Notes: generated from the letters alone by a model not told the origin. Positions 17,129 through 27,995 are shown, counted from the first letter of the stretch. The stretch: DNA of 64,000 nucleotides from Bosea vestrisii (GCF_030144325.1 NZ_CP126307.1:1736001-1800000); one strand, 5' to 3'. Made by a program: numbers and translations.

Positions 17129-18859
17129 ATGAGCTACACCATCGGCCTCGCCACCACTTTCCATGACCCGGCCATCGCCATCATCGACCCTGGCGGGGAG
17201 GTCCTGTTCGCCGAGGCCACCGAGCGCTATTTGCAATACAAGCGGGCGCCGAACTGCGAGCCGGACACGGCGGTGCGGATGGAAAGCCTGCTCAAGCGCT
17301 ATATTCCCAAGGGCGCGCAGATCAGGCTCGCGACCAGCTGGGGCGAGGAATTCACCGGCTTCCTCGACCAGATGAGCCGCGGTGGCGCCTTCAGCCTCGA
17401 CTCCCTCCTCAAGCTCTCGCCGGCCTTCAATCGCTCCCTCGTGCCGGAGCGCAGCGAGCGCGCCTTGATCGCCTCGTTGCATCACCAGCAGCAGCGTGCC
17501 GGCCTCGGCACCTTGCTCGGGCTCGACCGCGCCTTCGGCGAGGCGAAGGTCACCGGGATCAAGCGCTACGGCCATCATCTCAGCCATGCCGCCTACGCCT
17601 CATGGTCGTCGCCCTTCCGCGATGCCGCCTGCCTCGTCGTCGACGGCATGGGCGAGACCGGCGCTTCCGCGATCTTCGCGCTCAGGAATGGCCGCCTCAC
17701 CGAGCTGAAGCGCCATCGCGGCCGGGAATCGATCGGCTTCTATTTCGGCTTCGTCACCGACCTCGCCGGCTTCGACCAGGCCAAGGGCGAAGAATGGAAG
17801 ATCATGGGGCTCGCGCCCTATGGCCGAAGCGATCCTGAATTGCTCGCTTTGCTGCGCAAGCTCTATCGCGTCGAGGGCACGAAGCTTACCTTCGCCGATG
17901 CCGCGACGGTCCAGCAGGTCGCCGCCGATATCCTCGCCCGCCGCCCGGCCGACGCGCTCGACAGGGGCTGGGCCGATCTCTCGCGCTGCGGCCAGGACGT
18001 CTTCGCCGAGATGATGGAAGCGCTGCTCGTCGAGACCGCCGCGCTCTGCCCATCCGAGAATCTCGTACTAGCCGGCGGCTGCGCGCTGAATTCCTCCTTC
18101 AACGGCAAGATCGTTGGCCGCCACGGCTTCCAGCAGGTCTATGTCCCGTCCGCCCCGGCCGATGACGGCAACGCGATCGGCGCCGCCTGGCTCGCCCATG
18201 CCGAGGCAAATCCGGACTGGCAGGCGCCCAAGGGGCCGATGACGCCCTATCTCGGCTCTGGTCTCTCGACCGAGCCCTTCGAGCGCATGGCCGCCTGGGA
18301 GCCCAGACTGCGCAAGCTCTCACCCGACGAGATCATCACCGCGACGGCGAAGCTCCTGGCCGAAGGCAAGCTGATCGGCTGGGCACAGGGGCGGGCCGAG
18401 TTCGGGCCGCGCGCCCTCGGCAATCGCTCGATCCTGGCCGATCCGCGCCCGGCCAACGCCAAGGACCTCCTCAACGCCAAGGTGAAGTATCGCGAGGCCT
18501 TCCGACCCTTCGCGCCCTCGATCCTGGCCGAGCACGGCCCCGACTGGTTCGAGGACTACCAGGACTCGCCCTATATGGAGCGTACCCTTGTCTGGAAGCC
18601 GGAGGTGCGTTCGCGCGTTCCCGCCGTCGTCCACGAGGATGCGACCGGGCGCCTGCAGAGCGTCACCGCTGAGCGCAATCCGCGCTACCACGCGCTGATC
18701 AAGGCGTTTCACGAGCTCACCGGCGTGCCGGTGATCCTCAACACCTCGTTCAACATCATGGGCAAGCCGATCCTGCACAGCAGCGAGGACGCCATCCTGA
18801 TGTTCTATACGAGTGGGCTCGATGCGCTCGTGGTCGAGGACTGGCTGCTGGTGAAGTGA
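17129..18859 (+). CDS. Carbamoyltransferase (NodU/CmcH family)
   Basis: O-carbamoyltransferase that would use carbamoyl phosphate and ATP to carbamoylate a hydroxyl of a sugar or other small molecule. The ATG at 17129 gives 576 residues, normal for the NodU/CmcH/TobZ family. The N-terminal Kae1-like domain carries the metal-binding motif HHLSH (H149, H150, H153) and VVDGMGETGASAIF. The C-terminal domain has FGPRALGNRSILADPR and NTSFNIMGKPI. No glycosyltransferase, nod or antibiotic genes are nearby, so the acceptor cannot be guessed. Confidence 0.88.
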   Translation: MSYTIGLATTFHDPAIAIIDPGGEVLFAEATERYLQYKRAPNCEPDTAVRMESLLKRYIPKGAQIRLATSWGEEFTGFLDQMSRGGAFSLDSLLKLSPAFNRSLVPERSERALIASLHHQQQRAGLGTLLGLDRAFGEAKVTGIKRYGHHLSHAAYASWSSPFRDAACLVVDGMGETGASAIFALRNGRLTELKRHRGRESIGFYFGFVTDLAGFDQAKGEEWKIMGLAPYGRSDPELLALLRKLYRVEGTKLTFADAATVQQVAADILARRPADALDRGWADLSRCGQDVFAEMMEALLVETAALCPSENLVLAGGCALNSSFNGKIVGRHGFQQVYVPSAPADDGNAIGAAWLAHAEANPDWQAPKGPMTPYLGSGLSTEPFERMAAWEPRLRKLSPDEIITATAKLLAEGKLIGWAQGRAEFGPRALGNRSILADPRPANAKDLLNAKVKYREAFRPFAPSILAEHGPDWFEDYQDSPYMERTLVWKPEVRSRVPAVVHEDATGRLQSVTAERNPRYHALIKAFHELTGVPVILNTSFNIMGKPILHSSEDAILMFYTSGLDALVVEDWLLVK

Positions 18860-18909
18860 TCGCCTACCGGACCGTGGCCTACGATGTCACGGCGTGCTAG
18901 CCAAGCGAA

Positions 18910-19518
18910 ATGACCGCCCAAAAACCGCAGTTCTGGATTGTCGCCGGGCCCAACGGCGTCGGCAAGACCACTTACGCCTTCCGGCATATCAGGGCGGTCT
19001 CGGGCAGCACGAGCTTTGTCAATCTCGACGAGATCGCGCGTGGCCTTTCCCCACTCGACCCGTCGGCCGAGCAACAACGCGCAGCCCGTGTAGCGCTGGC
19101 AATGACCCGGTCATTGATCGCCGAAGGGCGCTCATTCTCGATAGAGACGACCTTGTCGGGTAAAACGCACCTGCGCACGATCACTGCCGCGCGTGAAGCC
19201 GGCTTCGCAATCAACCTGCTCTTTTTCCTGGTCGCCTCGCCGGAAGTATCGCTGTCGCGCATCGCCCGCCGCGTGAGCGAAGGCGGGCATGACGTTGCCG
19301 AAGCCGATGTTCGCCGCCGCTTCGATAGAGCGATATCCAACTTGCCGACCTATATCGGCTCCGTCGATCAGTGGCGCGTCTTCAACAACGCCACATTGCG
19401 CCCGCAGGTCGTAGCCGAAGGGCAAAGGGGCTGCCTCGCTCTCATGGAGCGATCTGACAGCCTGCCGAAGGCGCTCTGGAGCGCCCTCGAAGCATTGCCC
19501 GCCTGCGCCGAAGCTTGA
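18910..19518 (+). CDS. Zeta toxin-like P-loop kinase
   Basis: A 202-residue single-domain P-loop protein of the zeta-toxin/AAA group. Walker A is GPNGVGKTT (residues 13-21), followed by the substrate-loop motif NLDEIARG and FSIETTLSG, the pattern of zeta toxins and related small kinases that phosphorylate UDP-N-acetylglucosamine or other substrates. No antitoxin-sized frame precedes it; the gene upstream is the carbamoyltransferase, 50 bp away. Many solitary proteins of this type are chromosomal and may not be toxins. The substrate is unknown. Confidence 0.75.
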   Translation: MTAQKPQFWIVAGPNGVGKTTYAFRHIRAVSGSTSFVNLDEIARGLSPLDPSAEQQRAARVALAMTRSLIAEGRSFSIETTLSGKTHLRTITAAREAGFAINLLFFLVASPEVSLSRIARRVSEGGHDVAEADVRRRFDRAISNLPTYIGSVDQWRVFNNATLRPQVVAEGQRGCLALMERSDSLPKALWSALEALPACAEA

Positions 19519-19524
19519 GCGGAC

Positions 19525-19860
19525 TCAGCTCGCCTGCTTGACAGCGATGCCCTTCTCTTCGAGCAGCGCCTGCAGCTCGCCGGCCTGGAACATCTCGCGG
19601 GTAATGTCGCAGCCGCCGACGAACTCGCCCTTGACGTAGAGCTGCGGGATCGTCGGCCAGTTCGAATAGGCCTTGATGCCCTCGCGGATCTCCTGATCCT
19701 CGAGCACATTGACGCCCTTGAACGGCACGCCGACGTACGAGAGAATCTGCACGACCTGACCGGAGAAGCCGCACATCGGGAATTGCGGCGTGCCCTTCAT
19801 GAAGAGCACCACGTCGCTGGACTTCACTTCGGCGTCGATACGGGCGTTCACATCGCTCAT
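19525..19860 (-). CDS. grxD: Monothiol glutaredoxin Grx4 family
   Basis: Class II glutaredoxin of 111 residues with the CGFS active site (C30) in QFPMCGFSG, plus [19 protein letters not shown]. These proteins bind a [2Fe-2S] cluster with glutathione, deliver clusters, and partner with BolA proteins in iron sensing. It lies next to bolA and purL in an order conserved in Rhizobiales, which supports the pairing. Confidence 0.94.
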   Translation of the reverse strand: MSDVNARIDAEVKSSDVVLFMKGTPQFPMCGFSGQVVQILSYVGVPFKGVNVLEDQEIREGIKAYSNWPTIPQLYVKGEFVGGCDITREMFQAGELQALLEEKGIAVKQAS

Positions 19861-19907
19861 GGCTTTATCTCCAAATGCGGGTTCAAGGCCCGCCGGATGA
19901 ACTCGTT

Positions 19908-20144
19908 CTAATCTTGGGGAACCGTCGTCGTCAGCGCAAGGGCATGCAGCACGCCGCCCATGTTTCCTTGCAAGGCGGCATAGACCATCTGGTGCTGCTG
20001 GACGCGTGACTTACCCTTGAAGGCGGCCGAGGTCACTGTCGCGGCATAGTGGTCGCCATCACCGGCGAGATCCTTGATCTCGACGACGGCGTCGGGGAAC
20101 GCCGCCTTGATCATGCGCTCGATCTCGCTTGCTTCCATCGCCAT
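19908..20144 (-). CDS. bolA: BolA family iron-sulfur partner of GrxD
   Basis: 78-residue BolA-family protein. The frame is open upstream, but the ATG at 20144 ([12 protein letters not shown]) is the plausible start. It shows the BolA core with [11 protein letters not shown] and the C-terminal [12 protein letters not shown] helix. The conserved His and neighbouring loop ligate the shared [2Fe-2S] cluster in BolA-Grx heterodimers. It lies between purL (8 nt upstream on the same strand) and grxD. Confidence 0.92.
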   Translation of the reverse strand: MAMEASEIERMIKAAFPDAVVEIKDLAGDGDHYAATVTSAAFKGKSRVQQHQMVYAALQGNMGGVLHALALTTTVPQD

Positions 20145-20154
20145 GGTGGTCTCC

Positions 20155-22365
<2,211 letters not shown>

Positions 22366-22483
22366 GCGGCCTGTTCCTGACGGAGGGGGCGAGCGCAGGG
22401 CTCGATCACAAGCGGGGGCAATAGCCTAAAAGCGGCGGCTGAGACAATCGCGGCGGAGCGCACAGATTGAACGGCACGCACAT

Positions 22484-22515
22484 GATGTGTATGTTCTACA
22501 CATCTCATACACATC
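22484..22515. promoter_or_regulatory. Candidate vapBC operator
   Basis: A perfect 10-bp inverted repeat, GATGTGTATG (22484-22493) and CATACACATC (22506-22515), is separated by 12 bp. A nested second repeat, ATGTGTA-N5-TACACAT (22485-22503), shares the left arm. The site ends 9 bp before the vapB ATG at 22525. Autoregulation of vapBC by the VapB-VapC complex binding such repeats is known for the family; binding here is inferred. Confidence 0.72.
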
Positions 22516-22524
22516 GAGGCTGCC

Positions 22525-22737
22525 ATGCGCACAAATATCGAGCTCGATGACGACTTGCTCGCCGAGGCTATGGAGGCAACGGGCTTGCCGACCAAGCGCG
22601 CGACCGTGGAAGAAGCGTTGCGGATTCTCGTGCGCGAGCATCACGCACGGCGCGCCCTCCGGGATTTGATGGGTTTGGGCTGGGAAGGGGACCTCGACGA
22701 GATGAGGACCGATCTCACAGACCCTCAGCGCCTGTGA
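22525..22737 (+). CDS. vapB: VapB-family antitoxin
   Basis: 70-residue antitoxin with an N-terminal ribbon-helix-helix-like DNA-binding segment (MRTNIELDDDLLAEAMEATG) and a C-terminal tail suited to bind a PIN toxin. It belongs to the type II VapB group with the TNIELDDDL start typical of the family. The stop overlaps the GTG start of vapC (GTGA at 22734), so the two are translationally coupled. Confidence 0.88.
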   Translation: MRTNIELDDDLLAEAMEATGLPTKRATVEEALRILVREHHARRALRDLMGLGWEGDLDEMRTDLTDPQRL

Positions 22738-23123
22738 TTGCGGTCGATTCGTCCGTCTGGATCGCGCTTCTGCGCCGAACGCCCTCTCAAGCTGTCACTC
22801 GCCTGAATGCGATCGAAAGCGCGAGATCAATCCTCGTCGGTGACATTGTGCTCCTAGAAGTGTTGCGCGGCGCTCGTGATGAAGCTCATGCCGCTGCGAT
22901 CGAAAAGCGACTGCGCCGTTTCCAGCTACGGCCGATGCTGTCTCCTGAGCTGGCGTCTCAGGCTGCGCGCCACTATCGCAAGCTGCGCGGCCTCGGCGTG
23001 ACGATCCGAAAATCACCCGATCTCGTGATCGCGACTTACTGCATCGCGCATGGGCATCATCTTCTGCATCAGGATCGCGATTTCGAACCTTTCGCCCAGC
23101 ATTGCGGCCTGCTGATCGCGTGA
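22734..23123 (+). CDS. vapC: VapC-family PIN-domain ribonuclease toxin
   Basis: 129-residue PIN-domain toxin. Acidic catalytic residues are D5 (VDSSVWI), E42 (LLEVLRG), D96 (KSPDLVIA) and D114/D116 (HQDRDFEPF), all expected of an active RNase. It starts at GTG 22734 overlapping the vapB stop. VapC proteins cut tRNA or rRNA; the target here is unknown. The convergent thioesterase gene ends 2 nt downstream. Confidence 0.88.
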   Translation: MIAVDSSVWIALLRRTPSQAVTRLNAIESARSILVGDIVLLEVLRGARDEAHAAAIEKRLRRFQLRPMLSPELASQAARHYRKLRGLGVTIRKSPDLVIATYCIAHGHHLLHQDRDFEPFAQHCGLLIA

Positions 23124-23125
23124 TG

Positions 23126-23566
23126 CTACCCCACCCCGATCTCCGCCATGGCCGCGCGCAGCTTCGCCGGGATCGGCACCGGCGTCTGCGGGCCGCGCTC
23201 GACATAGACATGAGTGAATAGCCCTTGCGCCGCCGTCAGCGCACCGCCCTGGCGGAAAATCCCGATGCGATAGGTCACAGAAGAGCGCCCGAGCTTCTCG
23301 ACCGCCAACGCACCTTCGACGATCTCCGGGAAGGCGACGCTGTCGAAATAGTCGCACCGTGTGCCGACCACGAGCCCGACGATCTTGCTCTCCTTCACGT
23401 CGAGGAAGCCCTGCTCGATCAGCCAGGCGTTCACCACCGTATCGAACCAGTTGTAGTAGATCACGTTGTTGACGTGACCGAAGACGTCGTTGTCGGCCCA
23501 GCGCGTCGGGATCGTGCGGAACAGGCGGAAATCAGCCCGCCCGAGCCTGACCGGCTTCTCGCTCAT
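23126..23566 (-). CDS. Acyl-CoA thioesterase (hotdog fold, 4HBT-like)
   Basis: 146-residue hotdog-fold thioesterase. The N-terminal FRTIPTRWADNDVFGHVNNVIYYNWFDT contains the conserved Asp and the HVNN motif of the 4-hydroxybenzoyl-CoA thioesterase group. It starts 4 nt inside the end of the upstream methyltransferase gene on the same strand (overlap 23563-23566), suggesting coupled translation. The acyl substrate is not predictable. Confidence 0.85.
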   Translation of the reverse strand: MSEKPVRLGRADFRLFRTIPTRWADNDVFGHVNNVIYYNWFDTVVNAWLIEQGFLDVKESKIVGLVVGTRCDYFDSVAFPEIVEGALAVEKLGRSSVTYRIGIFRQGGALTAAQGLFTHVYVERGPQTPVPIPAKLRAAMAEIGVG

Positions 23567-24447
23567 CGCTCTCCCCCGCCCGCCTTGTCGCCGGTGCCCA
23601 TCTCAACCGCGCCGAGCGCGTCGGCCAGCCGTGCCTTGGCGGAGCCTGGCCTAAGCGGCTTCTGCTGACTCTCATGCGGTGCCCAGCCGGAAAGCCAGAC
23701 GACCTCGAAGGTCGCGCGCAGGCGGCCGTCTGGATCGGAAAAGCGCTCGGCATAGAGTTCGGCTGCCCGCAGCAGCACGCCGCGGCGCAGCGGCTTGCGG
23801 CTGCGCTCGGTGAGCACATTGGCCCAGCCCATGGCGCGCAGATCACGCAAGAGCCCGAACATGTCGCCATAGCGCACGGCGACGCTCTCGCTGTCGATGA
23901 CGGGCAGCGCAAAGCCCGCGCGCTGGAGCAGGCTACCGAGGTCACGCAGATCGGCGAAAGGCGCGACGCGCGGGCTCGCACCGCCGGTCACCTCGACTTC
24001 TGCCGTAAGCAGCGACTGGCGCAATTCTGTCAGGCTCTGGCCAGCGAGCAGGCAGGCGATGAAGAGGCCGTCCGGGCGCAGGCTCCGCCTGATTTGCACC
24101 AGCGTGCCGGGTAGGTCGTTGACGGCGTGCAAGGACAGGAGGGAGGCGATGAGATCGAGCGATTCCGCCGTGAAGGGCAACGCCTCCAGATCGCCAACCA
24201 GGCCGGCGCTGGCGTCTGGCACTTCCGCTATGCGCAGCAGTTCGCCTGCCCGCGCCCGCAGCGCCTGATCCGCCAGTGGCAGCGGCGTGCCGAGATCGGC
24301 CGCCCGCTCGAAGCGCCTCAGCACCGCAGAAAGTCGCTCGTCGAGATCGGCGACGCAGCGCGCCAACAAAAAATCGGGATAGCCGGCTGCGAGCGCTGCC
24401 GCGAGGCGGCGGCGATAGAGCGCGCGGTCGAAGACGACGGAGCTCAC
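23563..24447 (-). CDS. SAM-dependent methyltransferase-like protein (NDUFAF5/BioC-like)
   Basis: Class I methyltransferase-like protein. The frame is open to 24483 (306 residues); the GTG at 24447 (VSSVVFDRAL, 294 residues) is preferred because it falls after the pepF stop at 24461, whereas the upstream start overlaps pepF by 23 bp. FDRALYRRRL followed by a degenerate Rossmann region (GDLEALPFTAESLDLIASLLSLHAVNDLP) resembles NDUFAF5 of mitochondrial complex I assembly and its alphaproteobacterial homologues. The glycine-rich SAM loop is weak, and its activity is uncertain. Confidence 0.75.
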   Translation of the reverse strand: MSSVVFDRALYRRRLAAALAAGYPDFLLARCVADLDERLSAVLRRFERAADLGTPLPLADQALRARAGELLRIAEVPDASAGLVGDLEALPFTAESLDLIASLLSLHAVNDLPGTLVQIRRSLRPDGLFIACLLAGQSLTELRQSLLTAEVEVTGGASPRVAPFADLRDLGSLLQRAGFALPVIDSESVAVRYGDMFGLLRDLRAMGWANVLTERSRKPLRRGVLLRAAELYAERFSDPDGRLRATFEVVWLSGWAPHESQQKPLRPGSAKARLADALGAVEMGTGDKAGGGER

Positions 24448-24460
24448 CGCGCGCCTCGCT

Positions 24461-26302
24461 TCATTCCATTCCTTCGAGCTCAATGATCAGCCCTTCGATC
24501 ATCTTGAGCCCGATCTGCCAGAAGGCCGGATCGCGCGCATCCAGGCCAAAGGGCTTCAAGAGCTCGGAATGATGCTTGGTGCCGCCGGCCGAAAGCAGCG
24601 CGAAATAGCGCTCCTGAAAGCCCGAGGCCGAGTTCTGGTAGACGCCGTAGAGCGAGTTAACCAGGCAATCGCCGAAGGCATAGGCGTAGACGTAAAACGG
24701 CGAGTGGATGAAGTGCGGGATATAGGCCCAGAAGGTCTCGTAACCTGGCCCGAGCCGGATCGCGGGGCCCAAGCTCTCCGATTGCACGCTGAGCCAGAGA
24801 TCGCAGAGATTCTCCGCCGTCAGCTCGCCCTGCCGACGGGCTTCGTGGACCTTGCGCTCGAAGGAATAGAAGGCGATCTGGCGCACGACCGTGTTGATCA
24901 TGTCCTCGACCTTGGCCGCCAGCATCGCCTTGCGCTGCTTTTGATCCGTGGTCCCGTCGAGCAGCTTGCGGAAGGTCAGCATCTCCCCGAACACGCTCGC
25001 CGTCTCGGCCAGCGTCAGCGGCGTCGGCGCCATCAGCGCCCCGTTCGGACCGGCGAGAACCTGGTGCACGCCGTGGCCGAGCTCGTGCGCCAGCGTCATC
25101 ACGTCACGCGGCTTGCCCTGGTAGTTGAGCAGCACGTAAGGGTGCGCCGACGGGACGGTCGGATGCGCAAACGCGCCCGGCGCCTTCCCGGGGCGGGCCG
25201 GCGCATCGATCCAGCTTTCGTCGAAGAAGCGCTGTGCGATCCCCGCCATCTCCGGCGAGAAGGCGCCATAGGCCGAGAGCACCGTGTCGCGCGCTTCCGT
25301 CCAGGGAATCGTGCGCTGCTCGACCTTGGGCAGCGGCGCGTTGCGATCCCAATAGTCGAGCACCTCCTGGCCGAACCAGCGCGCCTTCAGCTTGTAGTAG
25401 CGGTGCGACAGGCGCGGATAGGCATCGCGCACCGCCGCGACCAGCGCATCGACCACCTCGCGCTCGACCCGGTTCGCCAGATGACGCGAATCGGCGACAT
25501 CCTCGAACTTGCGCCAGCGGTCCGAGATCTCCTTGTCCTTGGCGAGCGTGTTGGTGATCAGGCCGAAGGTGCGCAAATGCTGGCGGAAGACCGTGCCGAG
25601 CACTTCAGCCGCCTCCTTGCGCACGGCGCCGTCGGCGTCCTGCAGCCGGTTCAGCGTCAGTTCGAGGGTGAGATCGTCGTCACCGACCTTGAAGCGCAGC
25701 GAGGCGATGGTCTCGTCGAAGAGCCGATTCCAGGCGCCGTGGCCGGTGACCGACTTCTCGTGGAAGAGTTCCTCGATCCGATCCTCGAGTTGGTGCGGCT
25801 TGTCCTTGGCGAGATCGTCGAGCCAGGGCTTCCAGTGGCTGAGCGGCGCCTGCGCCGCGACCTTGGCCAGCACCGCCTCGTCGATCCGGTTGAGCTCGAG
25901 CCCGAAGAACAAGAGCTCGGTCGAGATCGCGGTGACCTTGTCCTGCGTGTCGCCGTAGAATTTGGCGCGCTGCGGGTCGGTGGTGTCGCCGGAATAGATG
26001 AGGCCAGCATAGGACATGATCTTGCCGACCAGGTCCTCGAGCCGCTCATAGGCCTTGACGGCTTCGGTGAGCGCCGCGCTGGCATCGTCGCGTGCGGCAA
26101 GCGCCGCGAGCTTGCCGCGATAGAGCTCGGCGAAACGCCGCGCCTCAGCTGCCGCGCGCTCGACATCGGCGGCGAAAGCAGGCGAATCCATCGCCGGATA
26201 AAGATGCGTAAGGTCCCATTCCGGCAGGGCGCCGAGCGCCTCGGCCGCGCCCCCGGCATGGGCGGCGCGGGCAGGTGCGGGACGGTCGAAGGGGCGGGTC
26301 AT
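24461..26302 (-). CDS. pepF: Oligoendopeptidase F (M3 metallopeptidase)
   Basis: 613-residue zinc oligopeptidase. The zinc motif is HELGH in VMTLAHELGHGVHQVL at about residues 400-410, with the distal ligand in the segment LTLAETASVFGEML. It degrades short peptides in the cytoplasm. It is the first gene of a minus-strand run pepF-methyltransferase-thioesterase and is divergent from the sigma-54 response regulator across about 200 bp. Confidence 0.93.
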   Translation of the reverse strand: MTRPFDRPAPARAAHAGGAAEALGALPEWDLTHLYPAMDSPAFAADVERAAAEARRFAELYRGKLAALAARDDASAALTEAVKAYERLEDLVGKIMSYAGLIYSGDTTDPQRAKFYGDTQDKVTAISTELLFFGLELNRIDEAVLAKVAAQAPLSHWKPWLDDLAKDKPHQLEDRIEELFHEKSVTGHGAWNRLFDETIASLRFKVGDDDLTLELTLNRLQDADGAVRKEAAEVLGTVFRQHLRTFGLITNTLAKDKEISDRWRKFEDVADSRHLANRVEREVVDALVAAVRDAYPRLSHRYYKLKARWFGQEVLDYWDRNAPLPKVEQRTIPWTEARDTVLSAYGAFSPEMAGIAQRFFDESWIDAPARPGKAPGAFAHPTVPSAHPYVLLNYQGKPRDVMTLAHELGHGVHQVLAGPNGALMAPTPLTLAETASVFGEMLTFRKLLDGTTDQKQRKAMLAAKVEDMINTVVRQIAFYSFERKVHEARRQGELTAENLCDLWLSVQSESLGPAIRLGPGYETFWAYIPHFIHSPFYVYAYAFGDCLVNSLYGVYQNSASGFQERYFALLSAGGTKHHSELLKPFGLDARDPAFWQIGLKMIEGLIIELEGME

Positions 26303-26419
26303 GTCGTCGTCAGCCTCGGCCTGTCGGGAAGGATTGTGGCCCCCTCATATGCGCGGGCTGCCGCCCGCGATCAACGGCGACGCTGTCACAGGCGCCGATT
26401 TCCTGCCAGCTTCGCCGGC

Positions 26420-26434
26420 TTAAGCGGCGCTTAA
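26420..26434 (+). promoter_or_regulatory. Perfect CtrA box
   Basis: TTAAGCGGCGCTTAA followed by C matches the CtrA consensus TTAA-N7-TTAAC exactly, with seven bases between the halves. It lies 70 bp before the start of the sigma-54 response regulator. In Caulobacter, CtrA-P binds this motif in cell-cycle promoters. No second perfect copy was found in the window. Confidence 0.72.
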
Positions 26435-26441
26435 CCGTTCT

Positions 26442-26500
26442 CCTCGACAGTGACCCGAAACGGAACAGCCGATTCCGGCTAACAGTCTGGCCTGTCGAGG
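26442..26500 (+). promoter_or_regulatory. Possible Shine-Dalgarno-sequestering stem in a 5' leader
   Basis: CCTCGACAG (26442-26450) is complementary to CTGTCGAGG (26492-26500), and the second arm contains the likely ribosome-binding GAGG four bases before the ATG at 26505. Pairing across the 41-nt loop could mask the ribosome-binding site. The transcript start is unknown, so the stem may not be fully transcribed. Confidence 0.35.
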
Positions 26501-26504
26501 TTTC

Positions 26505-27995
26505 ATGTCAGCAACCATCCTCGTCGTCGACGATGATCCCGTACAGCGCCGGCTGCTCGACGCGATGCTGAAGCGCTTCGGTTACGAGGTCGCGCTGGCA
26601 GAAGGCGGCGAGCAGGCCCTAGCCGTCCTCGTCGACGAATCGCGGCGCATCGACTGCCTGATCCTCGATCTCGTCATGCCCGGTCTCGACGGCATGGGCG
26701 TGCTTGCGGCGCTGCGCGAGCGTGGCAGCGAAGTGCCTGTGATCGTGCAGACCGCGAACGGCTCGATCGAGACCGTGGTCACGGCGATGCGCGCCGGCGC
26801 CGTCGATTTCGTGGTCAAGCCGGCCGGCGCCGAGCGCCTGCAGATCTCGCTCAAGAACGCGCTCAAACTCGGAGCTCTCGAGCACGAGATCCGCTATATG
26901 AAGCGGCGCGCCTCCGGCCAGCTCGGCTTTCGCGATCTCGCCAGCAAGAGCCAGGACATGGGCCGCGTCATTCAGCTGGCCGAACGCGCTGCCCGCTCCA
27001 ACATCCCGATCCTGATCGAAGGCGAATCCGGCGTTGGCAAGGAGGTGCTGGCCCGCGCCATCCAGGGCACCAGCGACCGCAAGGGCAAGCCCTTCGTCAC
27101 GGTCAATTGCGGCGCGATCCCGCATAATCTCGTCGAATCCATCCTGTTCGGCCACGAGAAGGGCTCGTTCACCGGCGCGACCGAACGCCATATCGGCAAG
27201 TTCGTCGAGGCCAATGGCGGCACCCTCTTCCTCGACGAGGTCGGCGAACTGCCGCTCGATGCGCAGGTCAAGCTGTTGCGCGCCATCCAGGAGAGCGAGG
27301 TCGACCCGGTCGGCGGCAAGAAATCCGTGCGCGTCGACATCCGCATCATCTCTGCGACCAACAAGAGCCTGCTGGAGCAGGTCAAGCGCGGCGAGTTCCG
27401 CGAGGACCTCTATTATCGGCTCAACGTCTTCCCGATCACCTTGCCGCCCTTGCGCCGTCGCCGCGAGGACGTCGCCGACCTCGCCCGCGGCTTCCTCGCC
27501 CGCTTCGCCGCCGAAGAAGGCCGCAAGCTGCGCGGCATCAGCGCCGAGGCGCTCGGCCTGCTCGCCGACTACGACTGGCCGGGCAATGTCCGCCAACTCG
27601 AGAATGCGATGTTCCGCGCCGTCGTGCTCTCCGATGGCGACGAACTGACCGTGGCCGAATTCCCGCAGATCGCGGCGCAGATGGACGGTTTCGACGTCCG
27701 GATTCCACCTGCGCCGGCCTCGATCGCCGCCGAGCCGCGCGGCGAGGCGCCGCCGCGCATCATCCAGGTGCCAGTGCGCGATCCCAATGCGCTCGATCTC
27801 GTCGCCGGCTCCGACATGCGCACGCTCGACGAGCTGGAGCGCGAGATCATCCGGTTCGCCCTCGCCCATTATCGCGGCCACATGTCCGAGATCTCGCGCA
27901 AGCTCGGCATCGGCCGCTCGACGCTCTACCGCAAGCTCAAGGATTACGGGCTGATCGAAGGCGAGGACGTCTCCGACGGCGCCGACGCGGCTTAA
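26505..27995 (+). CDS. Sigma-54-dependent response regulator, TacA-like
   Basis: NtrC-family regulator of 496 residues: receiver domain (acidic DDD at 10-12 region, phospho-acceptor D55 in LILDLVMPG), AAA+ domain with Walker A GESGVGKE (173-180), the sigma-54 contact loop as GSFTGA (220-225, Ser for the usual Ala), Walker B LFLDEVGEL (242-249), and a C-terminal Fis-type helix-turn-helix (MSEISRKLGIGRSTLYRKL). The order and the PVQRRLLDAMLKRFGYEV start resemble Caulobacter TacA, which is itself under CtrA control; a perfect CtrA box is upstream here. No histidine kinase is adjacent. The TacA link is inference. Confidence 0.8.
   Translation: MSATILVVDDDPVQRRLLDAMLKRFGYEVALAEGGEQALAVLVDESRRIDCLILDLVMPGLDGMGVLAALRERGSEVPVIVQTANGSIETVVTAMRAGAVDFVVKPAGAERLQISLKNALKLGALEHEIRYMKRRASGQLGFRDLASKSQDMGRVIQLAERAARSNIPILIEGESGVGKEVLARAIQGTSDRKGKPFVTVNCGAIPHNLVESILFGHEKGSFTGATERHIGKFVEANGGTLFLDEVGELPLDAQVKLLRAIQESEVDPVGGKKSVRVDIRIISATNKSLLEQVKRGEFREDLYYRLNVFPITLPPLRRRREDVADLARGFLARFAAEEGRKLRGISAEALGLLADYDWPGNVRQLENAMFRAVVLSDGDELTVAEFPQIAAQMDGFDVRIPPAPASIAAEPRGEAPPRIIQVPVRDPNALDLVAGSDMRTLDELEREIIRFALAHYRGHMSEISRKLGIGRSTLYRKLKDYGLIEGEDVSDGADAA

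Noticed and set aside
24569..26434. 621-codon plus-strand frame antisense to pepF
   Set aside because: It is a GC-rich shadow of pepF (high Arg/Ala, no domain), and pepF has HELGH and full length.
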